Below, piece by piece: positions 1 to 5,926 of a DNA stretch of 57,406 bases (position 1 is its first letter; every line of letters starts with the position of its first letter). The DNA comes from a virus: positions 1 through 57,406 of IMG/VR virus record IMGVR_UViG_3300027668_000001; one strand, 5' to 3'. The notes under the pieces were generated by a model. That model saw nothing but the letters and a program-made list of their open reading frames with translations, did no database searches and was not told the DNA's origin. Position numbers and translations under genes: made by a program.

Positions 1-127
1 AGACCTTGCACAAGATCAAAGACAAATCTCACTCTTTAGAAGTTTCAACTAAGTCTTTTTGTTTCAGCAATCGTAATGGTTGCTGTTTCATAAACACTTA
101 ACCTATATCTAGAAAGGATATATTATG
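1..127. repeat. Left copy of 127-bp terminal direct repeat
   Basis: Bases 1-127 are identical to 57280-57406. The repeat runs from inside the 3' part of the gene at 56978-57331, through an intergenic leader, to the ATG of the gene at 125. Both flanking genes are intact when the ends are joined, so the contig is circularly closed. The length of exactly 127 bases equals a common maximum assembler k-mer, so this is more likely an assembly overlap than the physical terminal redundancy. Confidence 0.95.
51..124 (+). promoter_or_regulatory. Structured leader, copy 1 (stem-loop plus SD-in-loop hairpin)
   Basis: First of three near-identical leaders. CAGCAA (65-70) pairs with TTGCTG (80-85), and this stem can be extended by TGTTT pairing with AAACA. 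Downstream, TATATC (104-109) pairs with GATATA (117-122) around the loop TAGAAAG, so the Shine-Dalgarno AAAGGA lies at the loop and stem edge just before ATG 125. Close copies lie at 498-571 and 56899-56977. The sequence shows a conserved RNA fold. A role in translation control, transcript processing or early transcription is inference. Confidence 0.7.
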
Positions 128-499
128 TTTATAGTAACTACACAGACTTTAGAGAACTACGGCGCTGTAGATTCAGATGGTAAGTTCGAAAACGGTAACG
201 CATATTGGAAGTTCAAGGGTGGTAACTACTACCAAGTTGAGGACTTGGATCGTCCACAGGACGCAATGGCATTCGTAGCCGCATTGCTCATGGGGGAGAA
301 CGACCTAGTAAACAAAGAGTTTCCACAAGAAGTGGTAAGGTTCACCCAGTGGATAGATGACCAGCCAGACGATGCAGGCGAGGAGCACTCCATCAGGGAT
401 TATTACCTATCAGTGGTCAAGAGAGTGTCACCCAAATGGTATCAAACCGGATACTATATTGAAACAGGTGACGATGGTTGCTCTTCCATAAACACTTAA
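125..499 (+). CDS. Hypothetical early protein (124 aa)
   Basis: Unrecognised acidic protein. The N-terminus has the motif TQTLENYG, followed around residues 27-34 by YWKFKGG. I have a vague sense of this pattern from small phage or plasmid proteins but cannot name a family. The start is fixed by the strong SD in the repeated leader. The last codons (encoding GCSSINT) come from a degenerate extra copy of the leader: bases 473-499 match 522-548 with few changes. The C-terminus has therefore been rebuilt by recombination within the leader repeat. Position in the first transcribed block suggests a host-takeover role, by inference only. Confidence 0.75.
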   Translation: MFIVTTQTLENYGAVDSDGKFENGNAYWKFKGGNYYQVEDLDRPQDAMAFVAALLMGENDLVNKEFPQEVVRFTQWIDDQPDDAGEEHSIRDYYLSVVKRVSPKWYQTGYYIETGDDGCSSINT

Positions 500-571
500 G
501 TCTTTTTGCTTCAGCAATCGTAATGGTTGCTGTTTCATAAACACTTAACCTATATCTTGAAAGGATATATT
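498..571 (+). promoter_or_regulatory. Structured leader, copy 2
   Basis: Near-identical to 51-124, with a few substitutions (GCTTCAG for GTTTCAG, CTTGAAAG for CTAGAAAG). It keeps the CAGCAA/TTGCTG stem and the TATATC/GATATA hairpin presenting the Shine-Dalgarno before ATG 572. The start of the copy coincides with the stop of the preceding gene. Confidence 0.7.
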
Positions 572-1060
572 ATGACTAAACTACTAAAGTCTGCACGGAT
601 AAATGCTTACCATGCTTTTATTGCTGCTTACAAAACTAAACTTAAAGCCGAAGATGCGACTCATGATGATGATGCTGATTACGATGAAGCCTTTGATGCT
701 TATGAGAATGCTGAGAATGCTTTACAAACTGCTTCCGATACTTATAATGCTAGTCTGGATGCTTATGAAGATGATGTTATGTACAAACATGAACGTGGTC
801 GTTACAATGAGCGTGCAACTGATGATCAATACTGGTTCAATCTGGCGTACAGCGGGTTCTCATGTTATGTCTGGACCGAAGAACCAGTAAACACTGACTT
901 CACGATGTCAGTAACTAAACCATTCTCCTTCAAGGATGATGAAACCTTCAACCTGTCATACCACACTGGACCAAAGAAAATCCCAGACATAATATTAGGT
1001 TGGGAAAATGCTGGTTATGTGGTGACCGCTATTGATGAAAGGATATACAATGGCCGATAA
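572..1060 (+). CDS. Hypothetical early protein, Asp/Ala-rich (162 aa)
   Basis: The start at 572 is chosen because it directly follows the repeated SD element; the reading frame extends further upstream through the leader without an SD. Residues about 25-70 are highly acidic and helical-looking, with repeated Asp, Glu and Ala. The C-terminal half is mixed, with aromatic residues. No family is recognised. Very acidic early phage proteins are often DNA mimics or host-enzyme inhibitors, but nothing here proves that. The stop overlaps the next start. Confidence 0.75.
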   Translation: MTKLLKSARINAYHAFIAAYKTKLKAEDATHDDDADYDEAFDAYENAENALQTASDTYNASLDAYEDDVMYKHERGRYNERATDDQYWFNLAYSGFSCYVWTEEPVNTDFTMSVTKPFSFKDDETFNLSYHTGPKKIPDIILGWENAGYVVTAIDERIYNGR

Positions 1061-1532
1061 CGAAATAGTACGTGAAACATTCCATGAGCTGTACAAAGAA
1101 AATCAGCTCTTCTATACAGGAACATACGTAGAGTGTCTAGCAATACTAACAGAGTCTATGGATGATGACATAGCTCAAATATTTAAAGTAACAATCAAAG
1201 AGGAGGAATTGATGAAAATTACTGTTGGTAAACCTAAGCGTTGGGATAAGTCTCAAGTCCTAGAATTGTTTGATAACTCACCTGATCTAACGTTAGGAGA
1301 ACTATCTTATAGGTCTAAGTGGACAGTCAGAGAAATTCTAAACGTCTTAACTGAAGATCTGGATGGCGGTGATAACTGGACCGAAGAAGAAGTAGAGTCT
1401 GCTGAAGAATACGTTGCGTTCAGAGTAGAATATTCTAAAGAATACGCTGAGGTTGAGATGTTGGATAAACATGGCAGTGGTAACTACGCAGATGATACAG
1501 CTTTAGAGGAGGCTGATCTATGGCATCAGTAA
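1050..1532 (+). CDS. Hypothetical acidic early protein (160 aa)
   Basis: ATG 1050 follows GAAAGGATATACA, a partial copy of the SD element in the repeated leaders, which argues for this start over a slightly earlier in-frame one. The protein is strongly acidic with no recognised domain. A central segment (about residues 60-115) could form a small helical domain: it begins with a Lys/Trp-containing stretch and contains a pattern loosely like a helix-turn-helix (LTLGELSYRSKWTVREIL). That resemblance is weak. It overlaps both neighbouring genes, consistent with translational coupling. Confidence 0.7.
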   Translation: MADNEIVRETFHELYKENQLFYTGTYVECLAILTESMDDDIAQIFKVTIKEEELMKITVGKPKRWDKSQVLELFDNSPDLTLGELSYRSKWTVREILNVLTEDLDGGDNWTEEEVESAEEYVAFRVEYSKEYAEVEMLDKHGSGNYADDTALEEADLWHQ

Positions 1533-1756
1533 GAATAGGACTGGATGGTGGGTACGAGGTATCCATCATTCAAGATGGTAATAAAAGAGTCGAATGTGCT
1601 CTTATAAACCCAGAGGGTGATATAACACCATTCTCTTCACAACTCTACCAAGAGCCAGAGGATGTTCATCGTGGACTTACTATAACTAAACTCATATCCC
1701 TACTGTCTAGGGCTAACAACTATGCATTGGAAGGATCATTTAAATGCAACAGATAA
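1520..1756 (+). CDS. Hypothetical protein (78 aa)
   Basis: Small protein preceded by a good SD (AGAGGAGG) inside the end of the previous gene. No family is recognised. It has an N-terminal beta-strand-rich pattern (SVRIGLDGGYEVSII). It overlaps the next small ORF by 13 bases. Confidence 0.65.
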   Translation: MASVRIGLDGGYEVSIIQDGNKRVECALINPEGDITPFSSQLYQEPEDVHRGLTITKLISLLSRANNYALEGSFKCNR

Positions 1757-1860
1757 CAAAACACAAAGCCATAGAAACAACTATGCGCAAATACCCAGCT
1801 ATGGATAAAGCCACAGCAACTCACTATGTCGAAGAGGTACTAGGGTACTTCAAAGATTAA
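1744..1860 (+). CDS. Small hypothetical protein (38 aa)
   Basis: Short ORF with ATG at 1744 and the SD-like GGAAGGAT upstream. It is overlapped by the previous gene's stop (TAA at 1754-1756). The product is basic at the N-terminus and predicted helical, with no family recognised. Tight packing and the SD support translation, but at this length the call is tentative. Confidence 0.5.
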   Translation: MQQITKHKAIETTMRKYPAMDKATATHYVEEVLGYFKD

Positions 1861-1928
1861 CATACATAGATCTGAGGGATTTCACTAAGAGATCCCTCTA
1901 ACCTATAGATGTAACAAAGGAGAAACTA

Positions 1929-2036
1929 ATGTTGACTAATGTAATAGCAGTTGTGTTACTAGTTGTAACCATTGCATGTCTGGTATGGTACGCCCATAGC
2001 TGGTACAAAGTAATGGTGGACTATGATGTTGACTAG
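1929..2036 (+). CDS. Small single-pass membrane protein (35 aa)
   Basis: Preceded by AAAGGAGAAACTA, a near-ideal SD. Residues about 4-22 form one hydrophobic helix, followed by an aromatic-rich stretch (WYAHSWYK) and an acidic tail. The stop overlaps the start of the CbtB-like gene by 11 bases, so the two are probably translated together. It could be a membrane partner of CbtB, but the usual 5-TM partner CbtA is far larger, so that idea is only suggestive. Confidence 0.6.
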   Translation: MLTNVIAVVLLVVTIACLVWYAHSWYKVMVDYDVD

Positions 2037-2196
2037 CAGAACAATCTCAGCTCCCATTCAGAAAAGCATATCGGTAGTACTGATGCTGTTATCTTTGGGA
2101 GTTATTCTAGTATCCATCTCAGGATTCTTACAATCAACTAGTGTACATGATGCAGCGCACGACCAAAGACACGCTATGTCATTCCCCTGCCACTAA
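2026..2196 (+). CDS. cbtB: CbtB-like cobalt transporter subunit (56 aa)
   Basis: Seen in sequence: one hydrophobic helix (residues about 15-36) followed by a C-terminal metal-ligand motif, VHDAAHDQRHAMSFPCH, with His41, His45, His49, Cys55 and terminal His56. Family knowledge: CbtB proteins are about 60 residues with one transmembrane segment and a His-rich C-terminus ending FPCH. They are proposed to bring cobalt to B12 synthesis, usually next to the 5-TM protein CbtA. No CbtA-sized gene is present here. The start overlaps the preceding micro-gene. A B12-dependent ribonucleotide reductase is encoded at 33825-35576, giving a plausible reason for a phage to carry this gene. It could boost cobalt uptake with host CbtA; that is inference. 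Confidence 0.8.
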   Translation: MLTSRTISAPIQKSISVVLMLLSLGVILVSISGFLQSTSVHDAAHDQRHAMSFPCH

Positions 2197-2200
2197 AAGT

Positions 2201-2223
2201 AATCGACCCACAGGGGGTCAATT
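2201..2223 (+). promoter_or_regulatory. Conserved hairpin element, copy A
   Basis: A 23-nt inverted repeat: arms AATCGACCC and GGGTCAATT, loop ACAGG, one mismatch. It shares outer AAT/ATT, inner CC/GG and the loop with three other copies (2962, 7458, 56530), while middle pairs differ in a compensating way. It is followed by TAAAAAGAGGG, also shared in part. It lies 45 bases before the SSB gene. It is not a classic terminator because no long T-run follows. Candidate early promoter for the predicted virion RNA polymerase. Confidence 0.6.
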
Positions 2224-2267
2224 TAAAAAGAGGGATACTCTCTCATAACCCACGTAAAGGAAATATA

Positions 2268-2789
2268 ATGATTACTCTTTCTAAACCACGGAACTTCATG
2301 ATCACTAACGCCGAAGCCTATTACCCTAAGCTGGAAACACCTCAGATTGGTAAAGGCACAGTCAATGGTCGGCCTTTCACTACACCATTGCAGTTTGAAA
2401 TTCAGCTACGAGCTAAAGACGCAGCCACTCTACAGCTATGGAAAGATAACCATCTGCCTGTGAGAGAGAACAAAGACGGTGTGTCTAGCTTAACCATTCG
2501 ACGCCGTGCTCTAAAAGCAGATGGCAGCGACAATGGTAAGCCTCGTGTAGTTGGTAACGATAAGCAACCAATGGACGCTAAAATCATTGGCAATGGTTCA
2601 ACAGTTAATGTTATCGTATGGCAAGCGCCTTATGGTGACAATAACGAATCAATATTCAATTCTCTCACAGCTGTACAAGTGACTGAGCTTATTGAATACA
2701 GCGGCAGTGACATCGACTTTGATGTGCTTGGTGAAATGTCACCTACTGTTTCTGGTGAGAAAGATGAAGACTTAGAGGCAATGTTCTAA
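2268..2789 (+). CDS. Single-stranded DNA-binding protein, T7 gp2.5-like (173 aa)
   Basis: Likely coats ssDNA at the replication fork and coordinates the phage polymerase and primase-helicase. The support is size, a beta-rich N-terminal region fitting an OB fold (residues about 1-135), and a C-terminal tail that is strongly acidic and ends in phenylalanine (EKDEDLEAMF), the hallmark of T7 gp2.5-type and other SSBs. The start has an SD (AAAGGAAATATA) immediately upstream. Sequence identity to named SSBs is not obvious by eye, so the call rests on the tail, length and context. The TAA overlaps the ATG of the next small gene. Confidence 0.75.
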   Translation: MITLSKPRNFMITNAEAYYPKLETPQIGKGTVNGRPFTTPLQFEIQLRAKDAATLQLWKDNHLPVRENKDGVSSLTIRRRALKADGSDNGKPRVVGNDKQPMDAKIIGNGSTVNVIVWQAPYGDNNESIFNSLTAVQVTELIEYSGSDIDFDVLGEMSPTVSGEKDEDLEAMF

Positions 2790-2953
2790 TGTCAGTTTTC
2801 TTACTAGCATGTGCTAATCTCTATTTAGTTATGGTGTTTAGTATCGCAGCGGTGGAGATTACATCTGATGTGATCATCCACTTAGCTCCACAGGAATCAA
2901 TCGCTGTTGAAACTATAGACCCGATGAATCCTAATTCAATTCCAGATGCATAA
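2789..2953 (+). CDS. Small membrane or secreted protein (54 aa)
   Basis: ATG overlaps the SSB stop (TAATG), so expression is probably by re-initiation. Residues about 2-22 are hydrophobic (signal-anchor-like) and the rest is polar and acidic (MNPNSIPDA at the end). No family is recognised. It would add to the group of tiny membrane proteins in this early region. Confidence 0.5.
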   Translation: MSVFLLACANLYLVMVFSIAAVEITSDVIIHLAPQESIAVETIDPMNPNSIPDA

Positions 2954-2961
2954 CTCCAAGG

Positions 2962-2984
2962 AATCCGACCACAGGGGCCGGATT
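2962..2984 (+). promoter_or_regulatory. Conserved hairpin element, copy B
   Basis: Arms AATCCGACC and GGCCGGATT with one A-C mismatch and loop ACAGG, followed by TAAAAAGA as in copy A. It lies just after the 54-aa gene and at the head of the structured non-coding block. Confidence 0.6.
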
Positions 2985-3237
2985 TAAAAAGATAATCCCT
3001 GTCCATAACTGGATATTTGCTTATAATCATAAAGATAGCTAATTAAGATTATCAAAACACCTAAGTATGTGTATAAACTACTTACATAATTCTAATACAA
3101 CACTAAGATGTGTTGTCTGTTCCAACTGTTGAGTTTGGGTTCTTTAATCCTTTCAAGCTCAAGCTCCGGTTGGAACAACTAATACAAGTGACTCCGATCC
3201 GAACTCCTTGCTGAAGTTCTCGTTGAAGTCCTTGTAC

Positions 3238-3293
3238 CCCTGACTGTTGAGATTCAGTGACCCTTAAAGTCGCGCGGTGATCTCCAGTCAGGG
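3238..3293 (+). ncRNA. Long interrupted hairpin, possible structured RNA
   Basis: CCCTGACTG (3238-3246) pairs perfectly with CAGTCAGGG (3285-3293). Inside, GAGAT pairs with ATCTC and GTGAC with GTCGC (one G-U pair), leaving the loop CCTTAAA. It is followed after a few bases by a T-run (GTTTTT). The three nested stems make chance unlikely, but whether this is a stable RNA, a terminator or a DNA structure cannot be told by eye. Confidence 0.5.
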
Positions 3294-3312
3294 TTCAAAG
3301 TTTTTAAATAGA

Positions 3313-3439
3313 ATCCCTTACGGGATGCTGTTTTTAATAGGAGTCTCTAAAACCCAGAGGTTTTAAAGATTCCTAAGAGATCCTAATGGATCTCGTTTAG
3401 GATTCCTCCAGGAATCCTTAGTGACCCTAAGGGGTCACT
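3313..3439. repeat. Array of five tetraloop hairpins
   Basis: Five consecutive inverted repeats, each with a four-base loop: ATCCC-TTAC-GGGAT (3313-3326), TAAAACC-CAGA-GGTTTTA (3348-3365), GAGATCC-TAAT-GGATCTC (3377-3394), AGGATTCC-TCCA-GGAATCCT (3399-3418) and AGTGACCC-TAAG-GGGTCACT (3420-3439). All stems are perfect. No product is encoded here. Confidence 0.75.
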
Positions 3440-3587
3440 GTGATTTTTGGATGGTCCGACAAGACTTTTTCAAACAAGAGGCATTTAAAAATATCTATTT
3501 TATTCGGTGTGTGGATAGTTGGTTACATTACGGTTGCAACTACCAGAAAAACAACTTAACTAAAATTAGTCATGAAAGGCTATAACA

Positions 3588-3803
3588 ATGACAACAGTAA
3601 ATCCAATCGGTCGTAACAACTTGCAATTTCGTCGTGTAACAAAACGTTATGGTAAGCCAGTAGGTTCATTCTCAGGTCACCAAGGTTACCTCTCAGTAGC
3701 TCGTGATGTTGAGACAGGTCAGTTTGTGTCCCGTTCTAAACTATCAGAATCTACAATAGATCGTATTCGTAAAGTTATCAAAGTACGTGGCTTCAACAAA
3801 TAG
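3588..3803 (+). CDS. Hypothetical basic protein (71 aa)
   Basis: Small basic protein whose first half is rich in Arg, Lys, Gly and aromatic residues; the second half (SKLSESTIDRIRKVIKVRG) looks helical. A nucleic-acid-binding role is plausible from charge only. ATG is preceded by GAAAGGCTATAAC. It is the first gene after the structured non-coding block. Confidence 0.65.
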   Translation: MTTVNPIGRNNLQFRRVTKRYGKPVGSFSGHQGYLSVARDVETGQFVSRSKLSESTIDRIRKVIKVRGFNK

Positions 3804-3815
3804 GAGAATTAGAAA

Positions 3816-4001
3816 TTGGATAAAGCAAATATCTTTTGGACAGCAGAAGGGGAAGTGGTTATAGAAATTATGGAAAGAGCATTGATACTATCACGTGTAG
3901 AAGCAGAGGTACTGTTCACAGACCTAGGTCACACACTCAGAGATATGCACGACTGTATGGACAATAACGCAGAGGACACTGGTGAACAACCAGATGGCTG
4001 A
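3816..4001 (+). CDS. Hypothetical acidic protein, TTG start (61 aa)
   Basis: Starts with TTG at 3816, positioned after TAGGAGAATTAGAAA; no ATG gives a comparable frame and SD. The product is acidic and helical-looking with no recognised family. The end overlaps the next gene by 8 bases. Confidence 0.55.
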   Translation: MDKANIFWTAEGEVVIEIMERALILSRVEAEVLFTDLGHTLRDMHDCMDNNAEDTGEQPDG

Positions 4002-4239
4002 TATACTCCCATTCAAATTAAAACCAATCGGTCTTGATGGTGCAAAAATGAAAGAAGATACCTTCAGACGAGTAGATGAATTATTCAACATAACTATGTG
4101 GATAGGCACAGACGAACAATACGAGATAGACATGTTTAGCAACGAAGATTACTCTGATCAAGAAATCTTTGAAGGAATAGAATGTCTATATGCTAAATTC
4201 GGAATTGAACATGGGTTCTTTTCAGAAGAAGAAGACTAA
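3994..4239 (+). CDS. Hypothetical acidic protein (81 aa)
   Basis: The ATG at 3994 overlaps the previous stop; an in-frame GTG at 3982 is an alternative start. The sequence is acidic, ending FFSEEED, with no known domain. It lies in a run of small plus-strand genes between the structured block and the nucleotide-metabolism genes. Confidence 0.6.
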   Translation: MADILPFKLKPIGLDGAKMKEDTFRRVDELFNITMWIGTDEQYEIDMFSNEDYSDQEIFEGIECLYAKFGIEHGFFSEEED

Positions 4240-4257
4240 CCTTAAAGGGGAAGAGTT

Positions 4258-4680
4258 ATGATCTCAGAAGTATATTATAATCTAAGAAAGAAACTCTTCT
4301 CCATTAAGCAGAAGGGTAAAGTAAAATACCACAACGATAACGTAGTAATATACAAGGCTAAATTTGTAGTGCAAAACGGTGGTAGGTTACGTGTGTTACG
4401 TACAAAACAGAAGAATGTCCATGCATTTGTTCGTGGACAATTCGTAGGTAATGTCTGTCTTGACTTTGATGGTGAAATGAAAAGGGCCTTCTATAATCCA
4501 TACATCTTAAAGCAATTCATAGAGTTTGATAGTTTATTAGAAGATGAACACAAACCTGTAGTGGAAGCAGAATACGCATGGTTAACAATGAATGAAGGTT
4601 ATCCTGTAATAAAATACATCCCATATGAAAGCAAAGCACATGACAAAACCAGCAGTACACATCTCAATAATGACAGGTAA
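4258..4680 (+). CDS. Hypothetical protein (140 aa)
   Basis: Strong SD (AAAGGGGAAGAGTT) before ATG 4258. The N-terminus is basic and looks beta-rich (KVKYHNDNVVIYKAKFVVQNGGRLRVL). I do not recognise a named family, though proteins of this style occur in other alphaproteobacterial phages. The last 41 bases overlap the next gene. Confidence 0.65.
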   Translation: MISEVYYNLRKKLFSIKQKGKVKYHNDNVVIYKAKFVVQNGGRLRVLRTKQKNVHAFVRGQFVGNVCLDFDGEMKRAFYNPYILKQFIEFDSLLEDEHKPVVEAEYAWLTMNEGYPVIKYIPYESKAHDKTSSTHLNNDR

Positions 4681-5269
4681 ACTCCAAGGTCTAAAAGCAA
4701 TCAGTACAAACACCAAGACAAATGAGTACTGCATAGATCAACACAAGAAAGCCATAGACAATAAGACAGATAATATATGCGGAGATTGTTACAGCCACAA
4801 AATGCTAGATGGTTTCCGTAAGAACATGGCACCTGCCCTTCAAAGAAACAGTGACATCCTATCATCAAGACCATTAGAACCACATGAGATACCAAGGATT
4901 ATAGACAGCATCTTCAGATTCAATGCGCATGGTGAGATAATAAACATGCAACACTTAGATAATCTGATGCGTATAGTTCTAGATAATCCTTGGTGTCGCT
5001 TTGCCTTGTGGACTAAACGAACAGACTTTGTATTCCGCTGGATGAAAACATATGGTAAACCAAAGAACCTAAATCTAATCTATAGTAACCCTAAGAAAAG
5101 TATGATTATGTCAAAGCCTCCTAGGTACTTTGATAAAACATTCAACAATGTCTTAACCGATGAGTTCACAGAGCGACAGAACTGCACTGGTCAAAAGTGT
5201 CAAGACTGTCGTTTATGCTATGAAATCAATGATGTAGATACAATTGTAGAAAAAGTAAAGAAATACTAA
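4640..5269 (+). CDS. Gp88-like cysteine-rich protein (209 aa)
   Basis: Resembles the phage family called gene product 88: an N-terminal CGDCYSHK-type motif and a C-terminal cysteine cluster, CTGQKCQDCRLCYE, suggesting a metal or Fe-S site. Between them are stretches such as FALWTKRTDFVFRWMK that fit this family as I remember it. The biochemical role of the family is not established. An in-frame ATG at 4625 is possible; 4640 has the better upstream GAAAG. The stop overlaps the next start (TAATG). Confidence 0.6.
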   Translation: MTKPAVHISIMTGKLQGLKAISTNTKTNEYCIDQHKKAIDNKTDNICGDCYSHKMLDGFRKNMAPALQRNSDILSSRPLEPHEIPRIIDSIFRFNAHGEIINMQHLDNLMRIVLDNPWCRFALWTKRTDFVFRWMKTYGKPKNLNLIYSNPKKSMIMSKPPRYFDKTFNNVLTDEFTERQNCTGQKCQDCRLCYEINDVDTIVEKVKKY

Positions 5270-5550
5270 TGGAAAATAAAATAGACAACTCAGATGTAAT
5301 AGCACTAGCTGCTGAAATTACAGAATACATAGTTTACGAACTGGTGTATGGTGGACCAATAAAAATTCAAGAAGAGAATGGTGATGAACGTTATACAGAC
5401 GAAGCACAAGAAGTATTCAATGATCACTATGGTGAAATAAAAGACATTATAGAGAAAGGGCTAGGACTGTCAGAACCAGAGAAACCAGAGCAAGAATCTA
5501 TACAAGATCTTCTTAATAAATTAACCTTAAAAAACTACTTAAAGGGATAA
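5269..5550 (+). CDS. Hypothetical acidic protein (93 aa)
   Basis: Starts in a TAATG overlap with the previous gene. Acidic, helix-rich, no family recognised. It lies directly before the MazG-like gene with a 2-base gap, so it probably belongs to the same nucleotide-metabolism transcript. Confidence 0.6.
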   Translation: MENKIDNSDVIALAAEITEYIVYELVYGGPIKIQEENGDERYTDEAQEVFNDHYGEIKDIIEKGLGLSEPEKPEQESIQDLLNKLTLKNYLKG

Positions 5551-5552
5551 CC

Positions 5553-5867
5553 ATGACAATCTATATGAATCAATACCAAGATAAAGCTAAAGAAACTGCA
5601 ATTTTCCCACAAAGACAAGGGATTACCTACTTGGCATTAGGTTTATGTGGAGAAGCTGGGGAAGTTGCAAATAAAATAAAGAAATGTATACGTGATGGTG
5701 CATCATATGATGGCATTGCAGCAGAACTCGGAGATGTACTCTGGTATGTCGCAGTACTTGCAGAATACCTCGGAGAAGACCTAAACACAATTGCAGCAGG
5801 TAACCTTAAGAAACTAAGTGACCGTGCCTCTAAGGGTACTCTACAGGGCTCAGGTGATAACAGATGA
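5553..5867 (+). CDS. MazG-like nucleotide pyrophosphohydrolase (104 aa)
   Basis: Likely hydrolyses nucleoside triphosphates (or ppGpp-like alarmones) to monophosphates. The single MazG-type domain shows the metal-binding helices: LCGEAGEVANKIKK (about residues 31-44; E-x-x-E) and AELGDVLWYVAVLAE (about residues 58-72; E-x-x-D). Its length matches compact phage MazG proteins. It sits upstream of a methyltransferase-like gene, ThyX and glutaredoxin, consistent with a role in the nucleotide pool. The stop overlaps the start of a 20-codon ORF. Confidence 0.85.
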   Translation: MTIYMNQYQDKAKETAIFPQRQGITYLALGLCGEAGEVANKIKKCIRDGASYDGIAAELGDVLWYVAVLAEYLGEDLNTIAAGNLKKLSDRASKGTLQGSGDNR

Positions 5868-5926
5868 TGCTACTAGCCTTTCTGGCCTGCATCCTCATAG
5901 TTCTCATGGCAGCAATGATGAAATGA
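5864..5926 (+). CDS. Possible 20-aa hydrophobic micro-protein
   Basis: A 20-codon ORF that is almost entirely hydrophobic (MMLLAFLACILIVLMAAMMK). Its ATG overlaps the MazG stop, and its stop region overlaps the ATG of the methyltransferase-like gene (ATGA at 5923). The double overlap fits a translational relay. It could be a real single-helix membrane peptide or only a coupling device. No direct evidence of expression. Confidence 0.4.
   Translation: MMLLAFLACILIVLMAAMMK

Larger units (their letters stand above)
2954..3587. other. Non-coding block rich in stem-loops (634 bp)
   Basis: No convincing gene on either strand. In order it holds hairpin element B; a long stem GTTCCAAC (3119-3126) with GTTGGAAC (3169-3176); a long structured hairpin at 3238-3293; five short tetraloop hairpins at 3313-3439; then an AT-rich stretch and the SD for the gene at 3588. 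Such a dense fold array suggests a non-coding RNA, a replication origin or a transcription control region. Confidence 0.7.

Noticed and set aside
1874-1898. Terminator at GAGGGAT...ATCCCTC
   Set aside because: The stem is real (7 bp), but it is followed by TAACC rather than a T-run, and the downstream micro-gene is tightly placed; left as an unexplained hairpin.
2821-3030. Minus-strand ORF of 69 aa across 2821-3030
   Set aside because: It overlaps the 54-aa plus ORF and hairpin B, has no SD and no protein-like pattern.
3100-3300. tRNA genes among the stem-loops of the non-coding block
   Set aside because: No cloverleaf with a T-arm GTTC-type consensus, anticodon arm and acceptor in proper spacing could be drawn.
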